55,338 bases of DNA from Mycobacterium sp. GA-1841 (GTDB lineage: Bacteria > Actinomycetota > Actinomycetes > Mycobacteriales > Mycobacteriaceae). The translations under genes and the position numbers were made by a program. Below, piece by piece: positions 16,401-24,924 of this stretch. Each line of letters opens with the position of its first letter. The first letter of the stretch is position 1. Where the stretch lies: the NCBI RefSeq assembly GCF_001954135.1, contig NZ_MBEQ01000074.1, positions 1 through 55,338 on the forward strand, written 5' to 3'. The notes under the pieces were generated by a model, which saw nothing but the letters and a program-made list of their open reading frames with translations, was not told where the DNA came from and did not search any database.

Positions 16401-17485
16401 GCGCCGGCCTGCGGACCCGACTGCTCTCGGCCCAGGCGCTGGTGTTGGTCGCCGGCGCCGGAACCACCGGCCTCGTCGCCGCCGTCGTCGGCCCGCCGCT
16501 GTTCCGCGAACATCTGCACCGCGCCGGAGTATCCGGCGACTCGGCCGAGCAGATGCACGCCGAAGAGGCCTACGTCTACGCCACCGTGATCTCGATCGGT
16601 GTCGCGCTGTGCGTCGCAACGCTGGTCGCCCTCGTCGTCACCTGGTACGTCGGCCGCCGCCTGCAACGGTCGCTGACCGCGGTCACCCGGGCCGCTACCG
16701 CCATCGCCGACGGTCACTACGACTCCCGGGTACCACCTGCCCATCTCGGTGACGATTTCGATTCCCTGGCAAGGTCTTTCAATCAGATGGCGGGGCAACT
16801 GGAAGCCGTCGATGTCGGCCGGCGCAGGCTGTTCAGCGACCTGGCTCACGAAATCCGCACTCCGATCTCGGTGCTGGAGGCGTACTTCGAGGCGATCGAG
16901 GACGGAGTGCGGACCCTCGATCCCGAGACCGTCTCGATGTTGCGTCACCAGACCCACCGACTGGTCCGGTTCGCCGGCGATGCGGCCGCCCTGGCTCAGG
17001 CCGAGGAAAGCCCGGCCACGATCACCCCGGCCCCGGTCCAGGTCTCCGAGGTGGTGTCCGCCGCGGTGGCGGCGGCCCATGACCGGTTCGACGACAAGGG
17101 TGTGACGCTGCACCGACAGGTGCCCGAGGAGCTGCCGCCGCTGTGGGCCGATCCGCACCGGCTGGCCCAGATCCTGGGCAACCTGCTCGACAACGCACTG
17201 CGCCACACCCCCACGGGGGGCCGGGTGACCATCGATGCCCACGCCGGCGTCGACACGGTCACGCTGAGGGTGACCGACACCGGCGACGGCATCCCTGCCG
17301 AACACCTACCCCATGTCTTCGAGCGGTTCTACCGGGCCGACACCGCCCGCGACCGCGACCATGGCGGCGCGGGCATCGGGCTCGCGATCGTTCAGGCCCT
17401 GGTCGAGGCCCACCGCGGCCAGATCGACGTGACGAGCCGGCCCGGCGCACTGACAACGTTCACCATCACCCTGCCGACCGCTTAG
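16397..17485 (+). CDS. Sensor histidine kinase
   Basis: A 362-residue kinase that starts with TTG at 16397, overlapping the response regulator stop as TTGA. Two membrane helices (about residues 9-30 and 57-82) bracket a short outside loop of about 25 residues, too small for a large ligand domain. A HAMP region follows, then the phosphoacceptor motif FSDLAHEIRTP, the N box NLLDNALRHT, the G1 box DTGDGIP and the G2 box GGAGIGLAI. The loop contains His and Glu residues (REHLHRAG, EQMHAEE) that could sense a metal. It converges with the DUF305 gene, four bases between stops. Confidence 0.9.
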   Translation: MSAGLRTRLLSAQALVLVAGAGTTGLVAAVVGPPLFREHLHRAGVSGDSAEQMHAEEAYVYATVISIGVALCVATLVALVVTWYVGRRLQRSLTAVTRAATAIADGHYDSRVPPAHLGDDFDSLARSFNQMAGQLEAVDVGRRRLFSDLAHEIRTPISVLEAYFEAIEDGVRTLDPETVSMLRHQTHRLVRFAGDAAALAQAEESPATITPAPVQVSEVVSAAVAAAHDRFDDKGVTLHRQVPEELPPLWADPHRLAQILGNLLDNALRHTPTGGRVTIDAHAGVDTVTLRVTDTGDGIPAEHLPHVFERFYRADTARDRDHGGAGIGLAIVQALVEAHRGQIDVTSRPGALTTFTITLPTA

Positions 17486-17489
17486 AGCC

Positions 17490-18104
17490 TCACAGCGCAG
17501 CCAACTTCTGGTGCATGCTGTCGATCTCCTGCTGCTGGGTGCTCACGATGGTGTGCGCCAACTCGACCGCAGCCGGATCTTTGCCATCGCGGATCTCATC
17601 CTCGGCCATGGTGATCGCCCCCTCGTGGTGAGCGATCATGTGCGTCAGGAACAGCTTGGCCGCCTCGACGCCCTGCGCCTCACGCAACGCCGTCATATCG
17701 GCCTCCGAGACCATGCCCTGCATGTGCGCCATGTCGCCGTGGTCCATCGGCGGCATCGGCGGGTTGCCCCACTGCGTCAACCAGCCCTGCATCTGCGCGA
17801 TCTCCGGTGCCTGAGCATTCTTGATCTGCGTGGCCAGATCCCTCACCTGCGCATCGATGTCGGGCTTGGCCAGCAGCACGTCGCTCATCTCGACCGCCTG
17901 CTGATGATGCGGAATCATGTGCTGGGCGAACATGACATCAGCATCGTTATGGGCGGCGGCAGGCGGCTGCGAGCCGGCCACCGAGGACGAGGTCGTGGGG
18001 GTCGCCCCCTGACCGGCGGTCCCGTCGGCACTTTCATTGCCACAACCGGCGACCAGGGCGGCCGCCACTGCCGCGCCGGCGCTCAGCATCATCAGTTTGG
18101 ACAT
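17490..18104 (-). CDS. DUF305 lipoprotein
   Basis: A 204-residue lipoprotein with lipobox VAGC, a Ser/Thr/Pro-rich linker and a DUF305 domain (about residues 50-204). The domain has two His pairs in similar helices, MIPHHQQA and MIAHHEGA, and a Met/His-rich loop between them (PPMPPMDHGDMAHMQGM), residues that commonly bind copper. AAAGGAAG about 10 bases upstream of the ATG is a good ribosome binding site. It sits beside the two-component system and copper operon, so a role in extracellular copper binding is likely but inferred. A direct repeat upstream may bind the response regulator. Confidence 0.85.
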   Translation of the reverse strand: MSKLMMLSAGAAVAAALVAGCGNESADGTAGQGATPTTSSSVAGSQPPAAAHNDADVMFAQHMIPHHQQAVEMSDVLLAKPDIDAQVRDLATQIKNAQAPEIAQMQGWLTQWGNPPMPPMDHGDMAHMQGMVSEADMTALREAQGVEAAKLFLTHMIAHHEGAITMAEDEIRDGKDPAAVELAHTIVSTQQQEIDSMHQKLAAL

Positions 18105-18189
18105 CGGTACGCGCTTCCTTTCGTCGTCGGGCGCTCGTCACGCCCTCCCTCACCGAGCCTGCCCATGATCACTGTGGTTGCTCTAGTCC

Positions 18190-18210
18190 TTCGATGAAGA
18201 TTCGATAAAG
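18190..18210. promoter_or_regulatory. 11-bp-spaced direct repeat upstream of the DUF305 gene
   Basis: TTCGATGAAGA is followed at once by TTCGATAAAG, giving two near-identical half sites one helical turn apart, the usual form of an OmpR-family binding site. It lies 86-106 bases upstream of the DUF305 start. The rest of the 258-base gap (18105-18362) shows only the DUF305 ribosome binding site and an AT-containing stretch (18350-18356) just before the next gene. Confidence 0.4.
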
Positions 18211-18362
18211 CCCGACGCGCGGGCCGAGAGCCCACCACCTCGTCAACGTATACCGCACGTCGACGACGACCGGATCGGCATCTCCACCAATCCCGGCACC
18301 ACTCACTGTATTTGGCGTCGCATCTGAATTGAAGACCGACGACATGGCGTATACATGCCAGG

Positions 18363-18851
18363 GTGTGCCGAGACATCCATGGGCTGGACCCGCTAGTGGG
18401 CGACGCTCCCCGCGTGCTCATCCTGGGCAACATGCCCAGCGTGATGTCCCTGGCCGGCGGCGAGTACTACGGCAACCCGCGCAACGCATTCTGGCGGATC
18501 ACCGGTTCGCTCTTCGGGTTTGATCCCGACGCCCCGTACCCGCTGCGGGTACGCGCACTGGGCGAGCATGCGATCGCCGTCTGGGACGTGCTACGAAGTT
18601 GTCGTCGAGTGGGCAGTCTGGACTCGGCGGTGGACCGGGACAGCATGGTGTCCAACGACTTTCTCTCCTTCTTCGGTGCGCACCCGACGCTCGAACGGGT
18701 GGTGTTCAACGGCGCAGCGGCCGAGGTGAACTACCGTCGACTGCTCGGCCCTACCCCACTGCCGAGCGTACGGTTGCCCTCGACCAGCCCGGCGCAGACC
18801 ATGCGTTACGAGGACAAACTCGAGGCGTGGCGCCGGGGGCTCACGGGATAG
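18363..18851 (+). CDS. UDG-superfamily DNA glycosylase (deoxyinosine/hypoxanthine type)
   Basis: A 162-residue member of the uracil-DNA glycosylase superfamily. LGNMPSVMSL (about 21-30) is the N-terminal active-site motif, followed by YYGNPRNAFW, which packs the base pocket, and by LPSTSPA near residue 142, the second motif with its minor-groove loop. The catalytic-site pattern with Asn in the first motif is that of the hypoxanthine/deoxyinosine glycosylase group, which starts base excision repair of deaminated adenine. The GTG at 18363 is 6 bases after an AT-rich -10-like stretch at 18350-18356, so the message may be leaderless. Substrate range is not proven. Confidence 0.75.
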   Translation: MCRDIHGLDPLVGDAPRVLILGNMPSVMSLAGGEYYGNPRNAFWRITGSLFGFDPDAPYPLRVRALGEHAIAVWDVLRSCRRVGSLDSAVDRDSMVSNDFLSFFGAHPTLERVVFNGAAAEVNYRRLLGPTPLPSVRLPSTSPAQTMRYEDKLEAWRRGLTG

Positions 18852-18931
18852 TCCTTGCTCGGCCCCTGTCTTTGACCGTTGCTGCGTTCTATCCTCGGTG
18901 CAGCAGGTTCTCCGATGGCCGGGGGCTTCAG

Positions 18932-21900
18932 ATGACGGCAACTGCGATATGCCGGGCATGCGGCACGGAGCCGCGGGCAGGTGCCCGGTACTGCGACGCG
19001 TGCGGCGCACCCGTCACGCCCTCCCCCGGCGCCGAGTACAAGCAGGTCACCGTCCTGTTCGCCGACGTCGTGCGGTCCATGGACCTCGCGTCGACCCTGG
19101 GCGCCGAACGGCTCCGCGAGATCATGACCGACCTGTTCAACCGCTCCGCCGCGGTGGTCCGCCGCTATGGCGGCACCGTGGACAAGTTCACCGGCGACGG
19201 CATCATGGCGATCTTCGGAGCGCCGGTCGCCTTGGAAGACCACGCTTTCAGAGCGTGTCTGGCCGCCTTGGAGATTCATCAGCAGACCGCGCAGCTGGCC
19301 ATTCAGGTCAAGGCCCGAGATGGCCTGGACCTGCGATTGCGGGCCGGGTTGAGTTCCGGCCAGGTGATCACCGGCGAAGTCGGCACCGACACGATGAGTT
19401 ACACCGCCATCGGCGAGCACGTCGGGATGGCGCAACGCATGGAGTCCGTCGCGCCGCCCGGCGGAGTGATGCTCACCGAATCGACGGCACATCTCGTCAA
19501 AGACACCATGCGGCTGGGCGAACCCGAGATGGTGCAGGTCAAAGGCGCGGATCAGCCGATCCGGGCCCGGCGCCTACTGGAGATGAACACCACCCACAAC
19601 CTGCTGAACGTCGGTGAGTCGACGCTGGTCGGGCGTGGCTGGGAGTTGTCCGCAGTCGAAGGCATCCTGGAGCGTTCGATAGACGGGCACGGCAGCATCA
19701 TCCTGCTGGCCGGCGGCCCCGGCCTCGGCAAGAGCCGGCTGGTGAGTGAGCTCGCGGCGAAGGCCGTCGCCCGAGGTGTGCCGGTGCACTCGACATTCTG
19801 CGAGTCACATACCAGCGAGATCCCGTTCCATGCCATCGCGGGCCTGCTGCGAGCCGGCTTCGGCGTGGCCGACCTGGACCGTCAGTCAGCACGCGCGAAA
19901 GTGCGAGCCCAGGTACCCGACGACGACCCGCAGAACCTGACGCTGCTCGACGACTTACTCGGCATCTCCGAACCCGATGTGGAATTGCCGACCATCGACC
20001 CCGACGCGCGCCGCAGGCGGCTCACCACCCTGGTCAATGCGGCCTCACTGGCCCGGACCACACCGGCGGTGTACGTCGTCGAAGATGCCCACTGGATCGA
20101 CGGCGTCAGCGAGTCGATGCTGTACGACTTCCTGTCGGTCACCCCGCAGACTCCGTCGCTCGTCGTGATCACCTACCGGCCCGAATACCACGGCGCACTG
20201 TCACAGGTCCACGCTGCACAGACGATAGTGCTTGCGCCGTTGGATGATTCAGAGATTTCAGCATTGATCAGCGAGCTGCTCGGTACCGGTGACGGGGTTG
20301 AGGCTCTTGCCGAAACCATCAACCGGCGCGCTGCCGGCAACCCGTTCTTCGCCCTGGAGATCGTGCGCGACCTCGCCGAACGCGGTCTGCTGAAAGGCGA
20401 GCGGGGCGCCTACGTGCTGGGTGAACGACAGGAACGGGTGAGTGTCCCGGCCACCCTGCAGGCCACCATCGCCGCACGCATCGACCGGCTCGACCCATCG
20501 GCCAAACGAACGTTGAGCGCCGCCGCCGTCATCGGATCCCGGTTCGACGCCGGCCTGTTGGCCTGCCTCGACACCGAGCCGGCGTTCGAGGAACTGATCG
20601 AGGCCGACCTGATCGACCAGGTGCAGTACACGCCGTACGCGGAATACGCCTTCCGCCATCCGATGGTCCGAACCGTCGCCTACGAGTCACAACTCAAGTC
20701 CGACCGCACCGAGCTTCATCGACGTCTGGCCGAGGCGATCGCGACCCGCGAACCCGCACTGGCCGACGAGAATGCGGCGTTGATCGCCGAACATCTGGAG
20801 GCCGCAGGCGATCTGCATGCGGCGTACGACTGGCACATGCGGGCGGGAGCGTGGGCACATGCCCGCGATGTCGCCGCGGCGCAAGTGTGTTGGGAACGGG
20901 CGCGTCAGATTGCGGATCGGTTGCCCACCGACGATCCTGACCGGCCGGCGATGAGAATCGCTCCGCGTACGCTGGTCTGCGGCAACGGTTTCCGGAGCGA
21001 GGTGAGCGTCTCCGGGACCCGATTCGAGGAACTGCGCGAGCTGTGCGAGGCCGCCGGGGACAAAGCGTCCCTGGCAATCGGCATGGCCGGCCTGACCGGA
21101 GAGCTCATGTTGCATGGCCGGGTCCGCGACGCCTCACAGCAGGTTTCCGAGCACATGACCCTGATCGAGTCCATCGGTGATCCCGCGCTCACCGTCGGGT
21201 TGTCGGCGTCGCCGATCTCGCTCAAGATCGAGAGCGGTGAAATGGGCGAGGTACTGCGCTGGTCCCAGATGGCGATCGATCTGGCCGACGGCGACCCCAC
21301 CAAAGGGAACTTCATCGTGGGCTCACCACTGGTGGTCGCCTTCGCGGGTCGAAGCATCGCCAAATGGGCTCTGGGCCTTGAGGGTTGGCGCGCGGACCGC
21401 GACCACGCGCTGGCGATGGCCCGCACCACCGACAGATTCACCCACGCACTGGTCATCACGTGGACCTACTTCACCACGGTGTCCTCCGGCGTGCTGCTCG
21501 CCAGTGACGAGGCACTGGCGGACATCGATGAGGCATTACAGACCACCGAGGGAGCCGGCGACGAGATCGCGCTGGGTCTCGCCCGACTGACCATGGGATA
21601 CGCCCTGTTGAACCGTGACTCCCCGGCGGACCGCGAACGGGGTCTGACGATCCTCGGCCAGGTCCGGCAGACGTGCCTCAACGGACGGTTCTATCTGTCC
21701 GAACTGGCCGGCATCGACATCTACACCGCGCGAGAACGGGCCAGGCGCGGCGACCGCACCGGCGCCATCCGCGTCTTGCGCCAGGCGATCGACGACCTGT
21801 TCCACAGCGGACAGCTTGCGTACAACATCTTGGCCACGGGAATCCTCGCCGAGACCCTGCTGGACCGAGGTGGGGCAGGCGATGTAGCCGAGGCCGAGGC

Positions 21901-22099
21901 CGCAATCACCCGATTGGCCTCGGTTCCGGCCGACGACGGCCTCGTCCTGCGCGACATCACGCTGCTGAGGGTCCGTGCGCTCATCGCACATGCCAAAGGC
22001 GAGGACGCGCCCTACCGGGCCCTGCGCGATCAGTACCGCCAGCTGGCGACCCGCCTCGGCTTCGAAGGGCACATGGCACTGGCCGCGGCGCTGCCGTGA
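18932..22099 (+). CDS. Zinc-ribbon, class III cyclase-like and AAA/STAND-type ATPase protein
   Basis: A 1055-residue multidomain protein. A zinc ribbon has Cys7, Cys10, Cys21 and Cys24. A class III nucleotide cyclase domain (about 35-215) keeps both metal aspartates (Asp45, Asp89), Lys85 and the transition-state Arg169, but has Ser156 where adenine-selective Asp is usual and Gly165 where Asn is usual. An ATPase domain starts near 230 with P-loop GGPGLGKS (261-268) and a Walker B region VYVVEDAHW. The remaining 500 residues are helical and TPR-like. The LuxR DNA-binding tail found in some mycobacterial relatives is absent. Role is unknown; cyclase activity may be weak or lost. Confidence 0.82.
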   Translation: MTATAICRACGTEPRAGARYCDACGAPVTPSPGAEYKQVTVLFADVVRSMDLASTLGAERLREIMTDLFNRSAAVVRRYGGTVDKFTGDGIMAIFGAPVALEDHAFRACLAALEIHQQTAQLAIQVKARDGLDLRLRAGLSSGQVITGEVGTDTMSYTAIGEHVGMAQRMESVAPPGGVMLTESTAHLVKDTMRLGEPEMVQVKGADQPIRARRLLEMNTTHNLLNVGESTLVGRGWELSAVEGILERSIDGHGSIILLAGGPGLGKSRLVSELAAKAVARGVPVHSTFCESHTSEIPFHAIAGLLRAGFGVADLDRQSARAKVRAQVPDDDPQNLTLLDDLLGISEPDVELPTIDPDARRRRLTTLVNAASLARTTPAVYVVEDAHWIDGVSESMLYDFLSVTPQTPSLVVITYRPEYHGALSQVHAAQTIVLAPLDDSEISALISELLGTGDGVEALAETINRRAAGNPFFALEIVRDLAERGLLKGERGAYVLGERQERVSVPATLQATIAARIDRLDPSAKRTLSAAAVIGSRFDAGLLACLDTEPAFEELIEADLIDQVQYTPYAEYAFRHPMVRTVAYESQLKSDRTELHRRLAEAIATREPALADENAALIAEHLEAAGDLHAAYDWHMRAGAWAHARDVAAAQVCWERARQIADRLPTDDPDRPAMRIAPRTLVCGNGFRSEVSVSGTRFEELRELCEAAGDKASLAIGMAGLTGELMLHGRVRDASQQVSEHMTLIESIGDPALTVGLSASPISLKIESGEMGEVLRWSQMAIDLADGDPTKGNFIVGSPLVVAFAGRSIAKWALGLEGWRADRDHALAMARTTDRFTHALVITWTYFTTVSSGVLLASDEALADIDEALQTTEGAGDEIALGLARLTMGYALLNRDSPADRERGLTILGQVRQTCLNGRFYLSELAGIDIYTARERARRGDRTGAIRVLRQAIDDLFHSGQLAYNILATGILAETLLDRGGAGDVAEAEAAITRLASVPADDGLVLRDITLLRVRALIAHAKGEDAPYRALRDQYRQLATRLGFEGHMALAAALP

Positions 22100-22134
22100 T
22101 CCGAGAAATGCCTGCGCGTGTCCGTGCGATGTGG

Positions 22135-22140
22135 CATACT
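22135..22140 (+). promoter_or_regulatory. Candidate -10 box of the 13E12 gene
   Basis: CATACT, a good mycobacterial -10, ends 7 bases before the GTG at 22148 and directly abuts the LexA box, so LexA binding would cover the transcription start. Confidence 0.5.
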
Positions 22141-22155
22141 CGAACATGTGTTCGA
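22140..22155. promoter_or_regulatory. LexA (SOS) box overlapping the 13E12 start codon
   Basis: TCGAACATGTGTTCGA matches the mycobacterial LexA consensus TCGAAC-N4-GTTCGA at all twelve defined positions. LexA boxes are known at several 13E12-family genes in M. tuberculosis. The GTG start at 22148 lies inside the box. Confidence 0.88.
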
Positions 22156-23605
22156 TATCGATTCTGCGGCGGAGCTGATCGACAAGATCAGCGCAGCCGC
22201 TCGCGCGGAATCGATGGCGATCGCCGCCCGCCTGGCCGCGATCGGCGCATTGGACACCCAACGCGAAATTGAGCTGGCCGACACCATTTTCTGGCGCACC
22301 GACCCCTTCGAAGAGGTGGCCGCCGAAATCTCGGCCGCCCTACGCATCAGCCGCCGTCGCGCCGGCACCGAGATCCACCACGCCCGGGTCCTGCGCGACA
22401 AACTGCCCCAAGTCGCCGCTCGCTTCGCTGCCGGGGACATCGACTACCGGGTGGTGCGCGCCCTGATCTCGCGCACCGACAACGTCGACACCTCCGTGTG
22501 GGCAGTGTTGGACACTGAACTGGCCACTCGCGCGCATCGCTGGATGCGCCTGTCGGAACGACAACTACGCGACCGGATCGACCAATGGGTGATCAAACTC
22601 GACCCCAACGGGCAGCGGGTCCCGCCCAACCTCAACGAGGACGGGTTCGTCCAGATCGAACCCGCCAGCCCGGGCAGGGCGTCGGTGTGGGCCAACCTCG
22701 ACGCCGCCGACGGCACCGCCCTAGATCAACGCCTCGACGCCCTGGCCCGCACCGTATGTGCCCAGGATCCGCGCACCCACGATCAACGTCGGGCCGATGC
22801 CTGCGGACCATTGGCCCGGATGGAAGCCCAGCTGCCGTGCCGCTGCGGGCTACCCGACTGCCCCGCCACCACGAATCGTGCCGCCGCCGACGCCGCGATG
22901 GTTCATGTGCTGGCCGACCGATCCACTGTCGAGGGCACCTCCGACAATCCGGGGTATCTGCGCGGGTATGGCATCGTGCCCGCCGAGACGGTGCGCGATC
23001 TGGCCGCCACCGCCACCGTCAAACCGGTGCACGTGCCCACCGGGTCGAGTGACTCCGACACGGCCGCCAGCGAGCCCGGATACCGCCCCTCGGTGGCACT
23101 CGCAGAGTTCATCCGGTGGCGGGACCTGACGTGTCGGTTCCCTGGTTGCAACGCCCCCGCGCAGCGTTGCGACATCGACCACACCGTGCCCTATCCCGGC
23201 GGGCCCACACATCCGTCGAACACCAAACTCTATTGCCGTGCACATCATTTGGTGAAAACTTTCTGCCCTGGCTGGGCCGACCGTCAATCATCCGACGGCA
23301 CCGTCGAAGTCAGCACACCCACCGGCCACATCTACACCACCGAACCCCACGGTGCGGCCATGTTCCCCACCCTGGCCGAGCCCACCGGGGACCTGACGAT
23401 CCCCGAACCCGAACCCAAGACACCCCAGGCCAACCCGCACCGCGGCATGAAAATGCCCAAACGCAGCCACACCCGCGAACAAGAACGCCAAGAACGCATC
23501 GCCGAAGAACGCCACCTGCGCGCCGAAATCAACAACGCCCTCGACGTCGAACGCCAATACCAAATCTGGCTCACCGAAAACTACGGACCACCACCCCCGT
23601 TCTGA
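22148..23605 (+). CDS. 13E12-family (DUF222) HNH endonuclease-like protein
   Basis: A 485-residue protein of the REP13E12/DUF222 family common in mycobacteria. The N-terminal helical DUF222 region spans roughly residues 1-260. The C-terminal HNH module has CRFPGC, then CDIDHTVPY and NTKLYCRAHH (about 327-375), with four cysteines for zinc and the catalytic histidine in IDH. A charged Arg/Glu-rich tail follows. The GTG at 22148 gives the usual family N-terminus (FD..AELID.I) and fits the promoter spacing. The gene has a perfect LexA box, so DNA-damage induction is expected. Its biochemical role is not established. Its 3' end overlaps the AraC-type gene by 25 bases. Confidence 0.85.
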   Translation: MFDIDSAAELIDKISAAARAESMAIAARLAAIGALDTQREIELADTIFWRTDPFEEVAAEISAALRISRRRAGTEIHHARVLRDKLPQVAARFAAGDIDYRVVRALISRTDNVDTSVWAVLDTELATRAHRWMRLSERQLRDRIDQWVIKLDPNGQRVPPNLNEDGFVQIEPASPGRASVWANLDAADGTALDQRLDALARTVCAQDPRTHDQRRADACGPLARMEAQLPCRCGLPDCPATTNRAAADAAMVHVLADRSTVEGTSDNPGYLRGYGIVPAETVRDLAATATVKPVHVPTGSSDSDTAASEPGYRPSVALAEFIRWRDLTCRFPGCNAPAQRCDIDHTVPYPGGPTHPSNTKLYCRAHHLVKTFCPGWADRQSSDGTVEVSTPTGHIYTTEPHGAAMFPTLAEPTGDLTIPEPEPKTPQANPHRGMKMPKRSHTREQERQERIAEERHLRAEINNALDVERQYQIWLTENYGPPPPF

Positions 23606-24417
23606 ACGGCGTATTCCCCCGGTGTGCATCCCAGCATGGACCGGAAGTCCTTCGTGAAATGCGCCTGGTCATACCAGCCGAGTCGCACTGCGAGATCGGC
23701 GAAATCGAGGTCGGGTGCACGTTCGATCTCCAGTGCCGCCTGTTGTAAGCGATAGCGGCACAGCACCCACTTCACTGTCACCCCGACGTAGCGCTGGAAC
23801 ACCCGCTGCGTGGTCCGCGTGCTCCACGGTGAAAGCTCCATGACCTGCTCGACCCGGTGCAGTGATCCGTCCGCGCTCATGCGCTCGCACAGAGGACGCA
23901 GCGCACGATAGGTATCGTCCACGGGCTCGGTGGTAGCGCTGATCATGGCTTCCAAGCCGGCATGCGCGGCGGCCGCACTCTCCCCACTCTCACCGAGAAC
24001 CACAGGCGCACCGGCCAATTCAGTCACGGGAACCACGCGTCCGGTCATCGCCGCGGCGTCCCCGCCGAAGCGAGCGGTGAAACCACCGGGGCGAAATCGG
24101 GCCCCTACCACAACACCGCGCCCGCGGATGGTGATCCGGAAAACCTTCGGCACCACCCCATGTAGCAAGGTGCACGGCAACCGATGACCATGGCGCACAC
24201 CGTCGTCGCCCCACTCGCGGGTCAGATGCATGGCCGGAAAGGTGATCACGGCGCTCTCGAACGGACCTGCCGCCCGGCGGTCCCAACTCACCGACCAGAA
24301 GTGCTCGACGAACCGACCGGCCTCGTCCGACGGCGTCCAACGGTGCAGGTCGAATGCCGTGACGGTGCCGGCACGACCCACCACTCCCCGCTCTGGCGCG
24401 TTTTTACAAGCCGGCAT
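23581..24417 (-). CDS. AraC-family transcriptional regulator
   Basis: A 278-residue regulator. The C-terminal 100 residues hold two helix-turn-helix units (MELSPWSTRTTQRVFQRYVG and DLAVRLGWYDQAHFTKDFRS), ending in the family motif GCTPGEY. The N-terminal region (about 15-150) has a beta-rich fold with FVEHFWSVSWD, seen in many AraC members of unknown ligand. The ATG at 24417 is used, leaving 27 bases to the divergent VOC gene, so regulation of that gene is the simplest idea. The tail is unusually Gly-rich (QNGGGGP) and overlaps the 13E12 gene. Confidence 0.82.
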   Translation of the reverse strand: MPACKNAPERGVVGRAGTVTAFDLHRWTPSDEAGRFVEHFWSVSWDRRAAGPFESAVITFPAMHLTREWGDDGVRHGHRLPCTLLHGVVPKVFRITIRGRGVVVGARFRPGGFTARFGGDAAAMTGRVVPVTELAGAPVVLGESGESAAAAHAGLEAMISATTEPVDDTYRALRPLCERMSADGSLHRVEQVMELSPWSTRTTQRVFQRYVGVTVKWVLCRYRLQQAALEIERAPDLDFADLAVRLGWYDQAHFTKDFRSMLGCTPGEYAVQNGGGGP

Positions 24418-24444
24418 GCAGGACAGCCTACGAAACTGGTCGAT

Positions 24445-24915
24445 ATGAGTGTCGCACCGATTCCCGAGGGCTATACCAGTCTGACCCCGTTCATCTGCGT
24501 CGACGGAGCTGCCGAGGCAATCACCTTCTACCAGAACGTCTTCGGCGCCCGCGTGGTCGAACGGATGGACGGACCCGACGGCACCGTCGCACACGCCGAA
24601 CTCGACTTCGGGAACGGCCGGCTGCAGCTCGGCGACCCGCAGGAGGCGTATCAGATCGCCGCGCCTGAACCAGGGGCGGCCGCAACCTATTCGATCGGGT
24701 TGTACTGCCCGGATGTCGATGACGTGGTGGCCCGCGCCGAGAAGGCGGGCGCGACCATCCGCGAGCCTGCGCAGACGTTCGTCACCGGTGACCGGTTTGC
24801 CTCGATCGTCGACCCGTTCGGCCGACGCTGGACGGTGATGACCCGCGTCGAAAACCTCTCGGCACAAGAACGGGAACGCCGCGTCGCCGAATGGGCGAGC
24901 ACCGCCGGCGGTTAA
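24445..24915 (+). CDS. VOC-superfamily (PhnB/glyoxalase-like) protein
   Basis: A 156-residue protein with the paired babbb modules of the vicinal oxygen chelate fold: VDGAAEAITFYQNVFGA in the first half, IVDPFGRRWTVMT in the second. The PhnB-like subgroup often lacks a known enzymatic activity. It is divergent from the AraC regulator, 27 bases apart, and lies 9 bases before the HIT gene. The substrate is unknown. Confidence 0.8.
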   Translation: MSVAPIPEGYTSLTPFICVDGAAEAITFYQNVFGARVVERMDGPDGTVAHAELDFGNGRLQLGDPQEAYQIAAPEPGAAATYSIGLYCPDVDDVVARAEKAGATIREPAQTFVTGDRFASIVDPFGRRWTVMTRVENLSAQERERRVAEWASTAGG

Positions 24916-24918
24916 CGT
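24913..24918 (+). promoter_or_regulatory. Candidate -10 box of the HIT gene
   Basis: TAACGT fits TANNNT and ends 6 bases before the ATG at 24925. It overlaps the stop codon of the VOC gene, so the HIT gene may have its own leaderless start in addition to read-through. Confidence 0.4.
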
Positions 24919-24924
24919 GGCGGG

